Assembly (NCBI GenBank): GCA_021772095.1
Contig: JADYXR010000159.1
Span: 1-64,000 of the forward strand
Direction: 5' to 3'
DNA length: 64,000 bases
Origin: Candidatus Obscuribacter sp.
Lineage (GTDB): Bacteria > Cyanobacteriota > Vampirovibrionia > Obscuribacterales > Obscuribacteraceae
Within the stretch, counting starts at the first letter, position 1, and every line of letters begins with the position of its first letter. Below are positions 44,037-52,347 of this stretch, piece after piece. The notes below the pieces were generated by a model. It did not search any database. It saw nothing but the letters and a program-made list of their open reading frames with translations, and was not told where the DNA came from. The position numbers were made by a program, and so were the translations under genes.

Positions 44037-44351
44037 ATGTCCAACCTAGCAGTTCTAGCATCAGTAATTATTTTGTCGAGCGGCAGCGTCGGTAACGTTC
44101 CAGAAATGGGATTGTCGAACGGCGAATCCGTCAAACCAGTCGTAGCGGTCAATACATTCGGTTCAGCCAAAGTTGGCGACAGCACGATTCAATCAGCAGT
44201 CGACGTTATCATCGAAGCCCGCAAAGCGGTCAAAGTCAACGAACGACGCAATCGCATGAAGCCTGGCATCCAGGATCGTGTCGTCGAGAGAGAAAAAACA
44301 AAATCTGACAGAGTCATGATTATGGGCGGAAAAGAAGCCTTCCCGATGTGA
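44037..44351 (+). CDS. Small protein of unknown function, coupled to an acyl-CoA ligase
   Basis: A 104-residue protein I do not recognise. It starts with a weakly hydrophobic stretch (LAVLASVIILSSGS) that is too short and uncharged at the N-terminus to be sure of as a signal peptide. A basic helical C-terminal half follows (ARKAVKVNERRNRMKPG). AGGAAGAAG directly before the ATG and a TATACT box 26 nt upstream support expression. Its stop codon overlaps the GTG start of the ligase by 4 nt (GTGA), which argues that it is translated. A role as a partner or leader of the ligase is speculative. Confidence 0.6.
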   Translation: MSNLAVLASVIILSSGSVGNVPEMGLSNGESVKPVVAVNTFGSAKVGDSTIQSAVDVIIEARKAVKVNERRNRMKPGIQDRVVEREKTKSDRVMIMGGKEAFPM

Positions 44352-46153
44352 ACACGCCAGCGCTTTTAGAAACAGAAAATAAATCCATGAATAGCTCGGA
44401 TGCAACCGGAAACCAGGTACCGAGCTATTATCACGGCATAACGACCGAGCCGTTAATCGGGCGCACAATTTTTCAGCATATCGAAGATGTCTCCAGCGAA
44501 TTGCGTAGCAATGACGCTGTAGTCAGTCCCTGTGAAGGCAAACGATTCACATATCAGCAACTGCTGGACCAATCGGATGTGCTGGCGCTGGCGCTGCTCA
44601 AACAAGGCATCAACCGCGGTGACCGCATCGGCATCTGGTCTACCAATAACTGCGAGTGGTTCATTATCTTCCTCGCCGCAGCCAAAATTGGTGCGATTCT
44701 CGTCAACATCAATCCCGGCTATCGCACGTCAGAGCTGGAATACGTGCTGAATCAATCCAGACTTAAGTTTTTGTTTTCCATTCCAAGGAATAGAACGAGC
44801 GATTATTTGGAGATGGTCGTTGAGTTGGCGCCTCACATCGTCGACAGTGCGAAGAGCCGCAATGCATCACGAGTGCAATCTCTGGAACAGGTGATCGTGA
44901 TCGGCGATTTAAGTGAATCAGAACATTCACTGGTATTGCAAAAGTCGGTCAGCGACTGCAATTCTGCATATCATAGTTTTGAACGTTTCATGGAATTGAG
45001 CACTTTGATCGAACCTGCCGTTTTGCAAGAACGCAGGCAGCGAGTGCAATTCGACGATGCTGTAAATATTCAGTACACCTCAGGGACCACAGGCTTTCCT
45101 AAAGGTGTGACGCTCAGTCACCACAATCTGATCAACAATGGATTCCTCGCAGCGCGAGCAATGGCGCTGGATTCCTCCAGTCGTTTTTGTATTCCAATGC
45201 CATTTTATCATTGTGGTGGCATGATCAGCAGTGCGCTGGCCGTGCTCTCTGTCGGCGGCGCAGTGATTATTCCAAGCCCTTATTTCCAAGAAATTCCGAC
45301 AATGGAATGCGTGGAGAAAGAGCGCTGCACTCATATATCCGGTGTGCCGACGATGTTTATCGCGCAATTGGATTCGCCTGAATTTTCTAAATATGACTTG
45401 AGCAGTCTTAGAGGCGGCTTCATGGCAGGCGCTCCATGCCCTGTTCAGCTCATGCGGCGCGTTGCCAGCGAGATGCATATGGAGCAAGTGATCATTCTTT
45501 ATGGATTGACCGAGAGTGCACCATTAATGACTGCCACTACCATTAGTGACACTCTGGAAGTTCGTGCCACCACTGTCGGCAAAATTATTCCAGGCATCGA
45601 ATTGAAGATCATTGATCCGGAGTCGGGTGAGATTCTGCCGCGCGGTGCGCAAGGCGAAATTCTTTGCCGCGGTCATAACGTCATGATGGGCTACTGGGAT
45701 AACCCTGAGTCTACCGAGCGCACTATAGATAAGACCGGTTGGCTGCACTCTGGTGACCTGGGCGTGATGAATGCGCAGGGATGCCTAAACATCACAGGTC
45801 GCAGCAAGGACATGATTTGCCGGGGCGGTGAAAACGTTTACCCGCGCGAAATCGAAGAGGTTTTGCACACTCACGAGAATATTTCCCAGGCACAGGTCTT
45901 CGGCGTGCCGGACGCGCGTCTGGGAGAGGAAGTGGCGATGTGGTTTATGTTGAAACCAGGTCGCACAGCAGAACTGGACGAGATTCGTAACTGGCTGAAG
46001 AGCAAAATCGCCCATTTTAAGGTTCCAAAATACATAAAGGTAGTGTCGGAATTTCCGATGACTGTGACCGGAAAGTGCCAAAAATTTGTGATGCGCGACC
46101 GAATGATCGATGAATTGGGACTGAAAAAGGCTGCCGAAATCCAAACTGCCTGA
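44348..46153 (+). CDS. Acyl-CoA synthetase (AMP-binding, FadD2-like)
   Basis: A 601-residue adenylate-forming enzyme. It has the P-loop QYTSGTTGFPKGVTLSHHNL, the A5 motif LYGLTESAPLM, GWLHSGDLGVMNAQGC, then GRSKDMICRGGENVYPREIE and the catalytic Lys in MTVTGKCQKF. This is the medium/short-chain fatty acyl-CoA ligase subgroup, so it differs from the long-chain ligase at 36-38 kb. It activates a carboxylic acid to a CoA ester in the cytoplasm. The substrate is not evident. The start is GTG 44348, overlapping the small upstream gene. ATG 44387 is an alternative with no ribosome-binding site. Confidence 0.93.
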   Translation: MNTPALLETENKSMNSSDATGNQVPSYYHGITTEPLIGRTIFQHIEDVSSELRSNDAVVSPCEGKRFTYQQLLDQSDVLALALLKQGINRGDRIGIWSTNNCEWFIIFLAAAKIGAILVNINPGYRTSELEYVLNQSRLKFLFSIPRNRTSDYLEMVVELAPHIVDSAKSRNASRVQSLEQVIVIGDLSESEHSLVLQKSVSDCNSAYHSFERFMELSTLIEPAVLQERRQRVQFDDAVNIQYTSGTTGFPKGVTLSHHNLINNGFLAARAMALDSSSRFCIPMPFYHCGGMISSALAVLSVGGAVIIPSPYFQEIPTMECVEKERCTHISGVPTMFIAQLDSPEFSKYDLSSLRGGFMAGAPCPVQLMRRVASEMHMEQVIILYGLTESAPLMTATTISDTLEVRATTVGKIIPGIELKIIDPESGEILPRGAQGEILCRGHNVMMGYWDNPESTERTIDKTGWLHSGDLGVMNAQGCLNITGRSKDMICRGGENVYPREIEEVLHTHENISQAQVFGVPDARLGEEVAMWFMLKPGRTAELDEIRNWLKSKIAHFKVPKYIKVVSEFPMTVTGKCQKFVMRDRMIDELGLKKAAEIQTA

Positions 46154-46192
46154 TCGAGCCCTGAATTCCAGTGCGTTTTCACATTTAATCTC

Positions 46193-46210
46193 TTGTCACA
46201 AGTTTGTCAC
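46193..46210 (+). promoter_or_regulatory. Direct repeat TTGTCAC with 11-bp period
   Basis: TTGTCAC at 46193-46199 and again at 46204-46210, one helical turn apart, upstream of the unknown gene at 46354. A TTGACC/TACCCT pair at 46254-46281 is a weak promoter candidate between them. The repeat could be a regulator site, but this is untested. Confidence 0.35.
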
Positions 46211-46353
46211 TACTTTTGACGACAATGTACTCACAAGCACACGAAACCAACTTTTGACCTGACCGATTCATTTACTACCCTGTGTGCCGCCCAAAGTGTA
46301 CTTCCGGTACCACTAGTTAAACGCGCTCGCTGTGCGGTATGAGGTTGAAGCTA

Positions 46354-47004
46354 ATGTCATCATTCCTAAATTCAGACAGTTTCGAGGCAGGCGTGGGCAA
46401 CGCTCCTAACATCTTCGCCAGAGTCGACAACGCTGCCATGCTAGTCAGTGCCACCACCGGTTACGGTTTCTCCTTCCGCAAAGTGGAAGCACGTCAGCCT
46501 TCAGCCAACGTCACCTCATCACCAATCAGCTTCAGCAACACCTCAGTCGTCGCCGATAGCTCGAGTGCTTATGACAGATGGACCTTCCTCAAAAAAGGCG
46601 CTGACGGCAAAACCCTGCACGAAAAAATCTCCGACAAAATCAAAGAAGGCTTGGAACCACAAGCTTGCGCCTTGCTCGAACAACAAGAAGTAGCCTTCGA
46701 AAAGGCTTTCAGAAACTGGGTCGTCACCGCCGATTTCGGTATGAAAGAACCAGACATCAACGATTACCAACAGCTCAAAGCTCATCTTCGCAATGTTCAA
46801 ACCACAGAAAGTGGTATCAGCAGAATGGTTATCGAAAGCCTGACCGCTGAAGAAAAGATCGCATTCAATCTCGAAGCCGAGCCGTTGAAGCCGGGACAAA
46901 TGTCCCAACAAATGAGCGAACAAGTCGTCAAACGCATAACTGAAGCAACTCAGCGTTTCCTCGACAACAACCAATTTTCCCAACGCGAGCACAACCGGAC
47001 TTAA
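46354..47004 (+). CDS. Unknown soluble protein, probably highly expressed
   Basis: The 216-residue protein is not one I recognise. It lacks a signal peptide. After a Ser/Asn-rich N-terminal 70 residues it becomes a charged helical domain with LHEKISDKIKEGLEPQACAL, FEKAFRNWVVTADFGMK and TAEEKIAFNLEAE. Codon choice favours C-ending Asn, Asp, Phe, Ile and Leu codons more than flanking genes do, and a near-perfect terminator follows. Both suggest strong, independent expression. ATG 46354 has GAGG 9 nt upstream. A longer frame opens at 46339. It is a single-gene unit. Confidence 0.75.
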   Translation: MSSFLNSDSFEAGVGNAPNIFARVDNAAMLVSATTGYGFSFRKVEARQPSANVTSSPISFSNTSVVADSSSAYDRWTFLKKGADGKTLHEKISDKIKEGLEPQACALLEQQEVAFEKAFRNWVVTADFGMKEPDINDYQQLKAHLRNVQTTESGISRMVIESLTAEEKIAFNLEAEPLKPGQMSQQMSEQVVKRITEATQRFLDNNQFSQREHNRT

Positions 47005-47103
47005 GCTGTGGAGAGCGGAAAGGCAGTCTGCTCTTCACGGCATCGTCCAACTCTTGCGTTAGAAACAAGTTTCACCACCCACTCAAACTGCAACTCACCA
47101 CGT

Positions 47104-47143
47104 ATATGTCGATCGCACCGCCAAGCGATCGACATATCTTTTT
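47104..47143 (+). terminator. Strong rho-independent terminator
   Basis: ATATGTCGATCGC (47104-47116) and GCGATCGACATAT (47125-47137) form a perfect 13-bp stem with an 8-nt loop, followed by CTTTTT. It lies 100 nt after the unknown gene at 46354 and ends that transcript. Confidence 0.93.
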
Positions 47144-47475
47144 GCGACGGCTGGTGCCATCGCCCGCGGTTCAAGTCAAAGTCGCCAGGTGCAGAAACCC
47201 GCTTCTCTTTGTGAGAATTAGACATCGCCGCATCACTGAGGGATAAACATGTTTTTTGCCGCCTCGACTGTCTTGCCGATTTGTTGATAGTTTCAATATT
47301 GGTTAAAAATCGCTTAAATCGCTGTCCTGCTCTGTGTTTCGGGATCCGTACTTGATTTCAGGATTTTGCCTGTATGTTGATTCAACCGAAGGGACGAAAA
47401 GATGATCGTGTCCGTCATTGCTTGCGGATAATAGGTTTTGGGGCTTTTTACGATTTTTGCAGTTTTTTACATCCG
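47144..47475. other. Intergenic region after the terminator
   Basis: About 330 nt with no gene, RNA or promoter that I can support. It becomes AT- and T-rich near 47430-47470 (GGCTTTTTACGATTTTTGCAGTTTTTT). This is just downstream of the MGDG-synthase-like gene that ends at 47532 on the minus strand and could relate to its 3' end. Confidence 0.4.
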
Positions 47476-47540
47476 CGAACTACATCGACGAACTACATCG
47501 ACGAACTACATCGACGAACTACATCCACGAACTACATCCG
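47476..47540. repeat. Five tandem copies of a 13-nt repeat at a gene end
   Basis: CGAACTACATCGA is repeated five times without gaps (47476-47540). Copies 1-3 are identical, and 4 and 5 differ by one or two bases. On the minus strand, copy 5 contains the TAG stop codon (47532-47534) of the MGDG-synthase-like gene. Confidence 0.92.
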
Positions 47541-48776
47541 ACGCTTACGTTTCAATCTCGATACCAGCGAACCGGTGGCGCGCCGCGTGGCTTTGACTGC
47601 GCGTTCTCGCATGGTGGCACAACGGTGCGCGGTTTGACTGACCACAGATCGATCTGATTCGTTATTCAATAAAGTATTGACGATTGTGTTGGCGGCATCA
47701 GCGTGTGAAAGTCGAAGCGCATTTTCTTTCATGCGCGCTAAGCGTTCACGGTCGCCCAGTAAATTATCTACTTTGTACGCTAACGTCGGAAGATTATTGC
47801 ATCGAATTGCGGCGCCTTCTTCAAGCAGATGATCGCTGTTTCGCTCTTCCTGTCCGGGTATCGGATTGACGATTACAAATCCTAATCCTTTGCACAACGC
47901 TTCCGATGTTGTTAAACCACCTGGTTTTCCCAGCACCATATCTGATGCCGCCATGTATTCATCAACGTCATGTGTGTAACCAACCGGATGAATTTTCAGT
48001 CGCGAACGCCCTTCGAAACTTTGATTCAACTGATGCAGGCGCCCGATCAATTCCTCGTTTTTGCCGCACATGGCCAGCACTTGAGCGTCATGTCGAATCT
48101 GCGAAAGCGCAGTGACAATTTCTTCGGTCGGACCAACTCCATGTCCACCCATCGACATATAAATTGTAGGAACCGTTGGATCGAGACCATACTTCAATCG
48201 CATTTCAGTTTTGTCTTTAGCGATTTCAAAAACAGGATCGACCGGAATTCCTGAGACTACCACTCGATCCGGAGCAAAGCCGAGTTGGGTCATATGCACC
48301 CAGGTTTCATCGAGCGCGACAAAGTATCGATAATAGTGGTGGCACAACCACATTGAATGAACATCGAAATCGGTGACGACAACTACGTTTTTTGTCTCGA
48401 CTCGCTTTCGACAAATCAGCCACGACATAATTTCAGAAGGCAGAAAGTGTGTGCTGATAACGAGATCGGGCTTGTGCCGATTCAGCATGTTGACCAGAGG
48501 AAGTGTGTTGAGCCGGTCGAAGGCCAGGCGTTGGCGTTCGTCCTTCCAGGGTTTGTCTGCCCAGTCGTAGAGCAAGCCGAGCACTTTCGGTGCGCGATTT
48601 ACCATATTGATGTATGCGCGCGAGTACACTCGGCGAAACGCGGCGTTGGTGTAATGGAGCGCGTCTTCGTGGCGTACTTCGATTCCCTCGTGGCGGGAAA
48701 GCGCTTTCTCGATTGCTTCGGCAGCGCGGACGTGCCCGGCGCCGGCGGAAGCAGATAGAATCAGGACTCTTTTCAT
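47532..48776 (-). CDS. MGDG-synthase-like GT28 glycosyltransferase (processive diacylglycerol glycosyltransferase type)
   Basis: The 414-residue protein belongs to the MGDG synthase/UgtP group, which transfers a sugar from UDP-hexose to diacylglycerol. It has the N-terminal membrane-association segment ILSASAGAGHVRAAEAIEKA, the DLVISTHFLPSEIM strand, the middle MSMGGHGVGPTEEIV and the C-terminal nucleotide-binding GKPGGLTTSEAL. It probably acts at the cytoplasmic face of the inner membrane in glycolipid synthesis. ATG 48776 precedes MKRVLILSASAGAG. A longer upstream frame is not conserved. The last 30 residues are basic (RKRRM). A copper-type csoR gene lies 104 nt upstream on the same strand. 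Confidence 0.88.
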   Translation of the reverse strand: MKRVLILSASAGAGHVRAAEAIEKALSRHEGIEVRHEDALHYTNAAFRRVYSRAYINMVNRAPKVLGLLYDWADKPWKDERQRLAFDRLNTLPLVNMLNRHKPDLVISTHFLPSEIMSWLICRKRVETKNVVVVTDFDVHSMWLCHHYYRYFVALDETWVHMTQLGFAPDRVVVSGIPVDPVFEIAKDKTEMRLKYGLDPTVPTIYMSMGGHGVGPTEEIVTALSQIRHDAQVLAMCGKNEELIGRLHQLNQSFEGRSRLKIHPVGYTHDVDEYMAASDMVLGKPGGLTTSEALCKGLGFVIVNPIPGQEERNSDHLLEEGAAIRCNNLPTLAYKVDNLLGDRERLARMKENALRLSHADAANTIVNTLLNNESDRSVVSQTAHRCATMRERAVKATRRATGSLVSRLKRKRRM

Positions 48777-48880
48777 GACTGGTTTTGTATCCTCACCTAC
48801 CGAAATTGTGCCACGACACAAATGACTGTGGCTGATCTGCAAACACAGTTAATAATCCGTTTGTTTCGAAATCAAACTGC

Positions 48881-49228
48881 TCAGGGCTTGCAGCAGCTGC
48901 TTCCGCCGGCTTCAGTTTTGCCTTGAGGTAATTTATCGTCTTCTTCGAGCACGTATAAATTCGGCGCTTTTTTAAAAACTTGAATCAGTTCGTCGATCAC
49001 TCGTTCCGAATCCTGATTTTTGACGGCCTCGACCACGCAGGTTTCAAGGTGTTGTCGCAAAATCACCTCGGAAGTCTTGTCAAGGGCGGACTGGACTGCC
49101 TTCAGCTGATGGAGGACGTCGATGCAGTATTTTTTCTCGTCGACCATGCGATAGACCGCATTCAAATGACCGATAGCTTTTGCCAGCCTGGCTTTGAGTT
49201 TTTCTTTTGATTCGTCGGTAATTGCCAT
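48881..49228 (-). CDS. csoR: CsoR/RcnR-family metal-sensing repressor
   Basis: A 115-residue all-helical regulator of the DUF156 family that releases DNA on metal binding. The metal ligands match CsoR: Cys35, His60 and Cys64, in Cys-x24-His-x3-Cys spacing, as in M. tuberculosis CsoR (36, 61, 65). The presence of His60 argues for Cu(I) rather than for the persulfide sensor CstR. It ends in GGSSCCKP, a second Cys pair. No copper ATPase or chaperone gene is adjacent, so its target may be remote. cutA lies about 10 kb away. The divergent gene is pseudopilin-like. Confidence 0.92.
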   Translation of the reverse strand: MAITDESKEKLKARLAKAIGHLNAVYRMVDEKKYCIDVLHQLKAVQSALDKTSEVILRQHLETCVVEAVKNQDSERVIDELIQVFKKAPNLYVLEEDDKLPQGKTEAGGSSCCKP

Positions 49229-49348
49229 AGGCGTAAAGTGTAGCCTTATGCGAGTGTCGTGTCCAAGAGATTAGACGGAAAGTGAACGGATAAAACGTTT
49301 ATGGGGCGTGCGGTTGGTGCACTATACTAATTTTACGGGGTCCCAGAA

Positions 49349-49822
49349 GTGTCGAATTCGGCAGATCAGGTAAGAGAACCAGAGGGTACGGCGAAGCGCA
49401 GCAACTGGCCGTTGATGCGTAAAGTCGAAGCTGTGGTTTTCCTTGCCATGTTTCTTGCCGTACCGCTTTTCGCGTTTCGCGTGCTGCAGTACACGCACGC
49501 GGCTCTGACGGTGCGCAACGTCTGTCGTGAACTGGTTCAGGATCTGGCGCGTGCCAGGGCGCTCGCTATACAGCTGCAAGAGCCCATTGAAGTGAACGGC
49601 TCGAAGCAGTCAGAGAGATTTCTCCAGCGCAACTCGTACTCGATAAGCACGCCACAACGAGTGATCGAGGATCTGGTGCTGCCGGAAAACGTTCAGGTTT
49701 CCGGAAACGTGCTTTTCACCGAACGCGGTCAACCTAAAGCCCCGTCATCGTTTATCGTTTCGAGCTTCAACAGGAATATGACTGCCGAGATCGATCAAAA
49801 CGGCGAAGTCTCAGTGCCATAG
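49349..49822 (+). CDS. Type II pseudopilin-like (GspH/FimT-like) membrane protein
   Basis: A 157-residue protein with one N-terminal hydrophobic helix (about 28-50, VEAVVFLAMFLAVPLFAF). A Glu sits where prepilins have Glu5. A helix with RELVQDLARARALAIQ follows, then a beta-rich C-terminal part (VLFTERGQPKAPSSFIVSS), the layout of GspH/FimT minor pseudopilins. The usual prepilin peptidase Gly is replaced by Leu (PLMRKVEA), so normal processing is doubtful. The GTG start has no clear ribosome-binding site. A type II secretion or pilus role is a tentative inference. No other secretion genes adjoin. Confidence 0.5.
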   Translation: MSNSADQVREPEGTAKRSNWPLMRKVEAVVFLAMFLAVPLFAFRVLQYTHAALTVRNVCRELVQDLARARALAIQLQEPIEVNGSKQSERFLQRNSYSISTPQRVIEDLVLPENVQVSGNVLFTERGQPKAPSSFIVSSFNRNMTAEIDQNGEVSVP

Positions 49823-49854
49823 AGCGATTGCGGTTTCAGTCCTCGATTATAAGT

Positions 49855-50175
49855 TCAATATTTCATTACTGAAGGGTCGACATCGTCCGACCAGGCGTGC
49901 AATCCGCCGCTTAGATTGAACACGCGAGTGAAGCCCTGTTCTTCCAATACCTTGACCAGCTCAGTGCTTCGCTTTCCCGTGCGGCAATAAACGACAATAT
50001 CTTTGTCGCCAAAACCCCGGACTTCGTCGAGTCGGTCCTCGATTTCCTCTTCCGGGATGTGCACGTAATTGTCCAGCGCCGCGATCGGCAGCTCATATTC
50101 CTTTCTAATGTCAAGGAGAATGAGCTCGTCGTTGCGGTCCAGTCTTTCTTTCAATTCGGTTGCTGTAATTTCCAT
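49855..50175 (-). CDS. Rhodanese-like sulfurtransferase
   Basis: The single-domain 106-residue rhodanese has the active-site loop VVYCRTGKRS (catalytic Cys) and the conserved LLDIRKEYELPIAAL and FNLSGGLHAW. It would carry a persulfide for sulfur transfer or detoxification. The size is typical of stand-alone GlpE/PspE forms, without a signal peptide. ATG 50175 is preferred. A 13-residue extension to 50214 is not conserved. It is convergent with the pseudopilin-like gene and divergent from the TerB-like gene. Confidence 0.93.
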   Translation of the reverse strand: MEITATELKERLDRNDELILLDIRKEYELPIAALDNYVHIPEEEIEDRLDEVRGFGDKDIVVYCRTGKRSTELVKVLEEQGFTRVFNLSGGLHAWSDDVDPSVMKY

Positions 50176-50223
50176 TTCTGGGTATTCAATATGAGGTGAG
50201 TCAACGCATTGCACAGATTAAAG

Positions 50224-50229
50224 TATAAT
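50224..50229 (+). promoter_or_regulatory. -10 box (TATAAT) before the TerB-like gene
   Basis: A perfect TATAAT 35 nt before the GTG at 50264, with a poor -35 (TCAACG) 17 nt upstream. It fits a short leader containing the GGAGG site. Confidence 0.5.
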
Positions 50230-50263
50230 CTCAACTTTGTGATGCCATTATGGAGGATTTCTC

Positions 50264-50488
50264 GTGTCAGTAAGATCGTTGGAAGAAGCTATCAAAGAGT
50301 GTCTATCAGATGATGGCAAAATTTCGAAGTACGAAGCTAAAGTAATCAGAGAGTTGATTATGGCTGATGGAGTCGTCTCCGCCGATGAACGCCAGTTCCT
50401 CGAAGGCGCGCTCAGAAATAATCAGTTCGACGAAGCCGGCTTTGAATTGCTCTCGGGCGTTCTGTTGAGATCAAACTTGAAAGAATAA
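50264..50488 (+). CDS. Small TerB-like helical protein
   Basis: The 74-residue protein is mostly alpha-helical and acidic. It has KYEAKVIRELIMADGVVSAD followed by ERQFLEGAL, similar to one half of a TerB/DUF-type tellurite-resistance domain, in which Asp residues bind metal. It is about half of a typical TerB domain. The GTG start has an excellent GGAGG 7 nt upstream, with a TATAAT box before it and a hairpin after the gene, which together support a real single-gene unit. The function is unknown. Confidence 0.7.
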   Translation: MSVRSLEEAIKECLSDDGKISKYEAKVIRELIMADGVVSADERQFLEGALRNNQFDEAGFELLSGVLLRSNLKE

Positions 50489-50552
50489 TCGCCGCTGAAA
50501 CATCCGCTGATTAAGGCTGTCAGGATGCACTTCAATGGTGTGTAAAATATTT

Positions 50553-50590
50553 GGTCGGCTTGGGTATCAGGCAAGCCGACCTTGGTTTTG
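50553..50590 (+). terminator. Rho-independent terminator after the TerB-like gene
   Basis: GGTCGGCTTG (50553-50562) and CAAGCCGACC (50572-50581) form a perfect 10-bp stem with a 9-nt loop. The following TTGGTTTTG is a weak T-tract, so efficiency may be partial. Confidence 0.7.
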
Positions 50591-50657
50591 GAAACCTTAT
50601 TGATGCAGACATTTTTTTGCGCTGCAAATTTTTCATTTTCCTCGGAGTTTGGTCAAC

Positions 50658-52310
50658 ATGACATTGCGTTGCCATTTGCCAGAAGCTCTGGTTCTAATTT
50701 TTTGCGTTCTAATCAGTATGGATGCAAATGTCTTAGCTGCAGAAACAGGAAATATCGATGACTCCATATCTGGTGCTATTCAAACTGATCGTTTTGGATC
50801 GAAACGATTAGCGGATGCGAAGAGCGGAACTGGTGGAAAGTCCGGTTCTAAAGCCGCTAATTCGAAAAGTACGGGCGATGCCCAAAAGCTATTGGTAGAT
50901 GGAAAGAAACTCCTGAGCGAGGGGCGCAATCAAGAGGCGGAACCACTTCTGCGCAAGGCGGTTAACGCCGATCAATCCAATGCCGAGGCTCGATTAAACT
51001 ACGGCATGTGCCTTTATCATCTCAATCGCTATTGGGGTGCGTTGTCTCAGTTAGAGAAAGCATTGGAACTCGACAAAGATAATGCGCAGGCGTATCTCTT
51101 TCTCGGTCATTGTTATTCAAAAACGAGAAAATTCGGCGACGCTGTTCGTTCCTATGAAAACTACATGGCAGTGAACACATCCAAAGATGACGCCGAAAAA
51201 TATCAGGCTTTGATCAACGCGTTGAAGCAGCAAGTCGCATCGATTGACAGTAAGCAAGTAGAGCAGGGCACCGTCGCTGGTGACTACATGAAAGAAACCA
51301 CCGCCACCGGTCTCTTTCGCTGGCCGGAATCGCGCATGCCGATCACTGTTTATATCGAACCGGCTGATTCGATCACCGGCTACCGGCCTGAGTTCGATGA
51401 CGTTCTCCGGCACGCGTTTCAAGAATGGCAAACTGCCACCAGAGCAAAAGTTCGATTCGAGGTCGTCAATAAACCCGATGACGCCGAGATGATCGTCTCG
51501 TGGACCGATGATCTCCATGCACCGGAACTAACGGCTGAAGCCGGAAAGGCGTCCGTTGTTCAAGACAGCGATGGAATCAAATCCGCCGAGCTGAAGTTAT
51601 TGACCGTCAGTCCGTTTAAAGAAGGACCACTCGGAAGCCAGGCCCTCTATCTGGTATGCCTGCATGAACTTGGACATGCGCTCGGGTTGCTCGGACATAG
51701 TCCGTATCCGAATGACATTATGTATCCAATCTTGTCAGAGCAAAGCGGCATCACTCCTCGCGATGCACAAACATTTGCTGTCGTTTACGCCGCTGCGGAT
51801 GAATCACAGGTGGTGGCATCCGGAGCAAAGTCAGCTGGCGACGAAACCGAATTCTCGCGTTTGACGCCAGCCAACCAGGCGGCGCTGCTGCTCAAGATCG
51901 GCACCAAAGCCGTATTCGCGCAGAAATATGCAGAGTCGATTGTCAGTCTTGAAAAAGCTCTCAAACTGGATCCATCTAACGCACTTGCGAAAAGTAACTT
52001 GGCCGTGGCAGCCAACAATCTATCTTTGCAAGCGAAGTCCGATGAAGAGCGCTTGAATCTCTTGCACAAAGCGCTCTTCTGGAATCCTGACAGTGAATCT
52101 GCCCGTACCAACATGAAGACGCTCCTGAACAACATGGGAATTTCAGTCGATGATCCAGCGGCGCGCGTAAAGTTTGCCGACAAACTCGAACACGATGACG
52201 ACCTGATGGGCGCAAGCGTTGAACTCGCCGAATCGCTGCGACTGAAACAAGATCCGAAAGTGAACGCACGGCTCCAGGCATTGCGAACCAAGCTTGGTGC
52301 CATCAACTAA
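50658..52310 (+). CDS. Secreted matrixin-type metalloprotease between TPR domains
   Basis: A 550-residue protein with a signal peptide (about 1-28, core LVLIFCVLISMDANVLAA). TPR motifs at about 75-185 (EAEPLLRKAVNADQSNAEAR) are followed by a metzincin peptidase domain at about 215-380. The zinc motif is HELGHALGLLGHS (first His at residue 336) and the Met-turn is in DIMYP. More TPRs follow at about 410-530. Matrixins cleave extracellular proteins or peptides. Here flanking TPRs may hold substrates or a partner. ATG 50658 has CGGAG about 10 nt upstream. A TTG three codons earlier is too close to it. Confidence 0.93.
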   Translation: MTLRCHLPEALVLIFCVLISMDANVLAAETGNIDDSISGAIQTDRFGSKRLADAKSGTGGKSGSKAANSKSTGDAQKLLVDGKKLLSEGRNQEAEPLLRKAVNADQSNAEARLNYGMCLYHLNRYWGALSQLEKALELDKDNAQAYLFLGHCYSKTRKFGDAVRSYENYMAVNTSKDDAEKYQALINALKQQVASIDSKQVEQGTVAGDYMKETTATGLFRWPESRMPITVYIEPADSITGYRPEFDDVLRHAFQEWQTATRAKVRFEVVNKPDDAEMIVSWTDDLHAPELTAEAGKASVVQDSDGIKSAELKLLTVSPFKEGPLGSQALYLVCLHELGHALGLLGHSPYPNDIMYPILSEQSGITPRDAQTFAVVYAAADESQVVASGAKSAGDETEFSRLTPANQAALLLKIGTKAVFAQKYAESIVSLEKALKLDPSNALAKSNLAVAANNLSLQAKSDEERLNLLHKALFWNPDSESARTNMKTLLNNMGISVDDPAARVKFADKLEHDDDLMGASVELAESLRLKQDPKVNARLQALRTKLGAIN

Positions 52311-52347
52311 TACTGTTCGTAACGCTGAAACGTCATTCGCCGAGCCT

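Noticed and set aside
47001-47225. Minus-strand open frame of 74 codons over the terminator region
   Set aside because: It covers a near-perfect rho-independent terminator of the plus-strand gene, has no ribosome-binding site and no recognisable motif.
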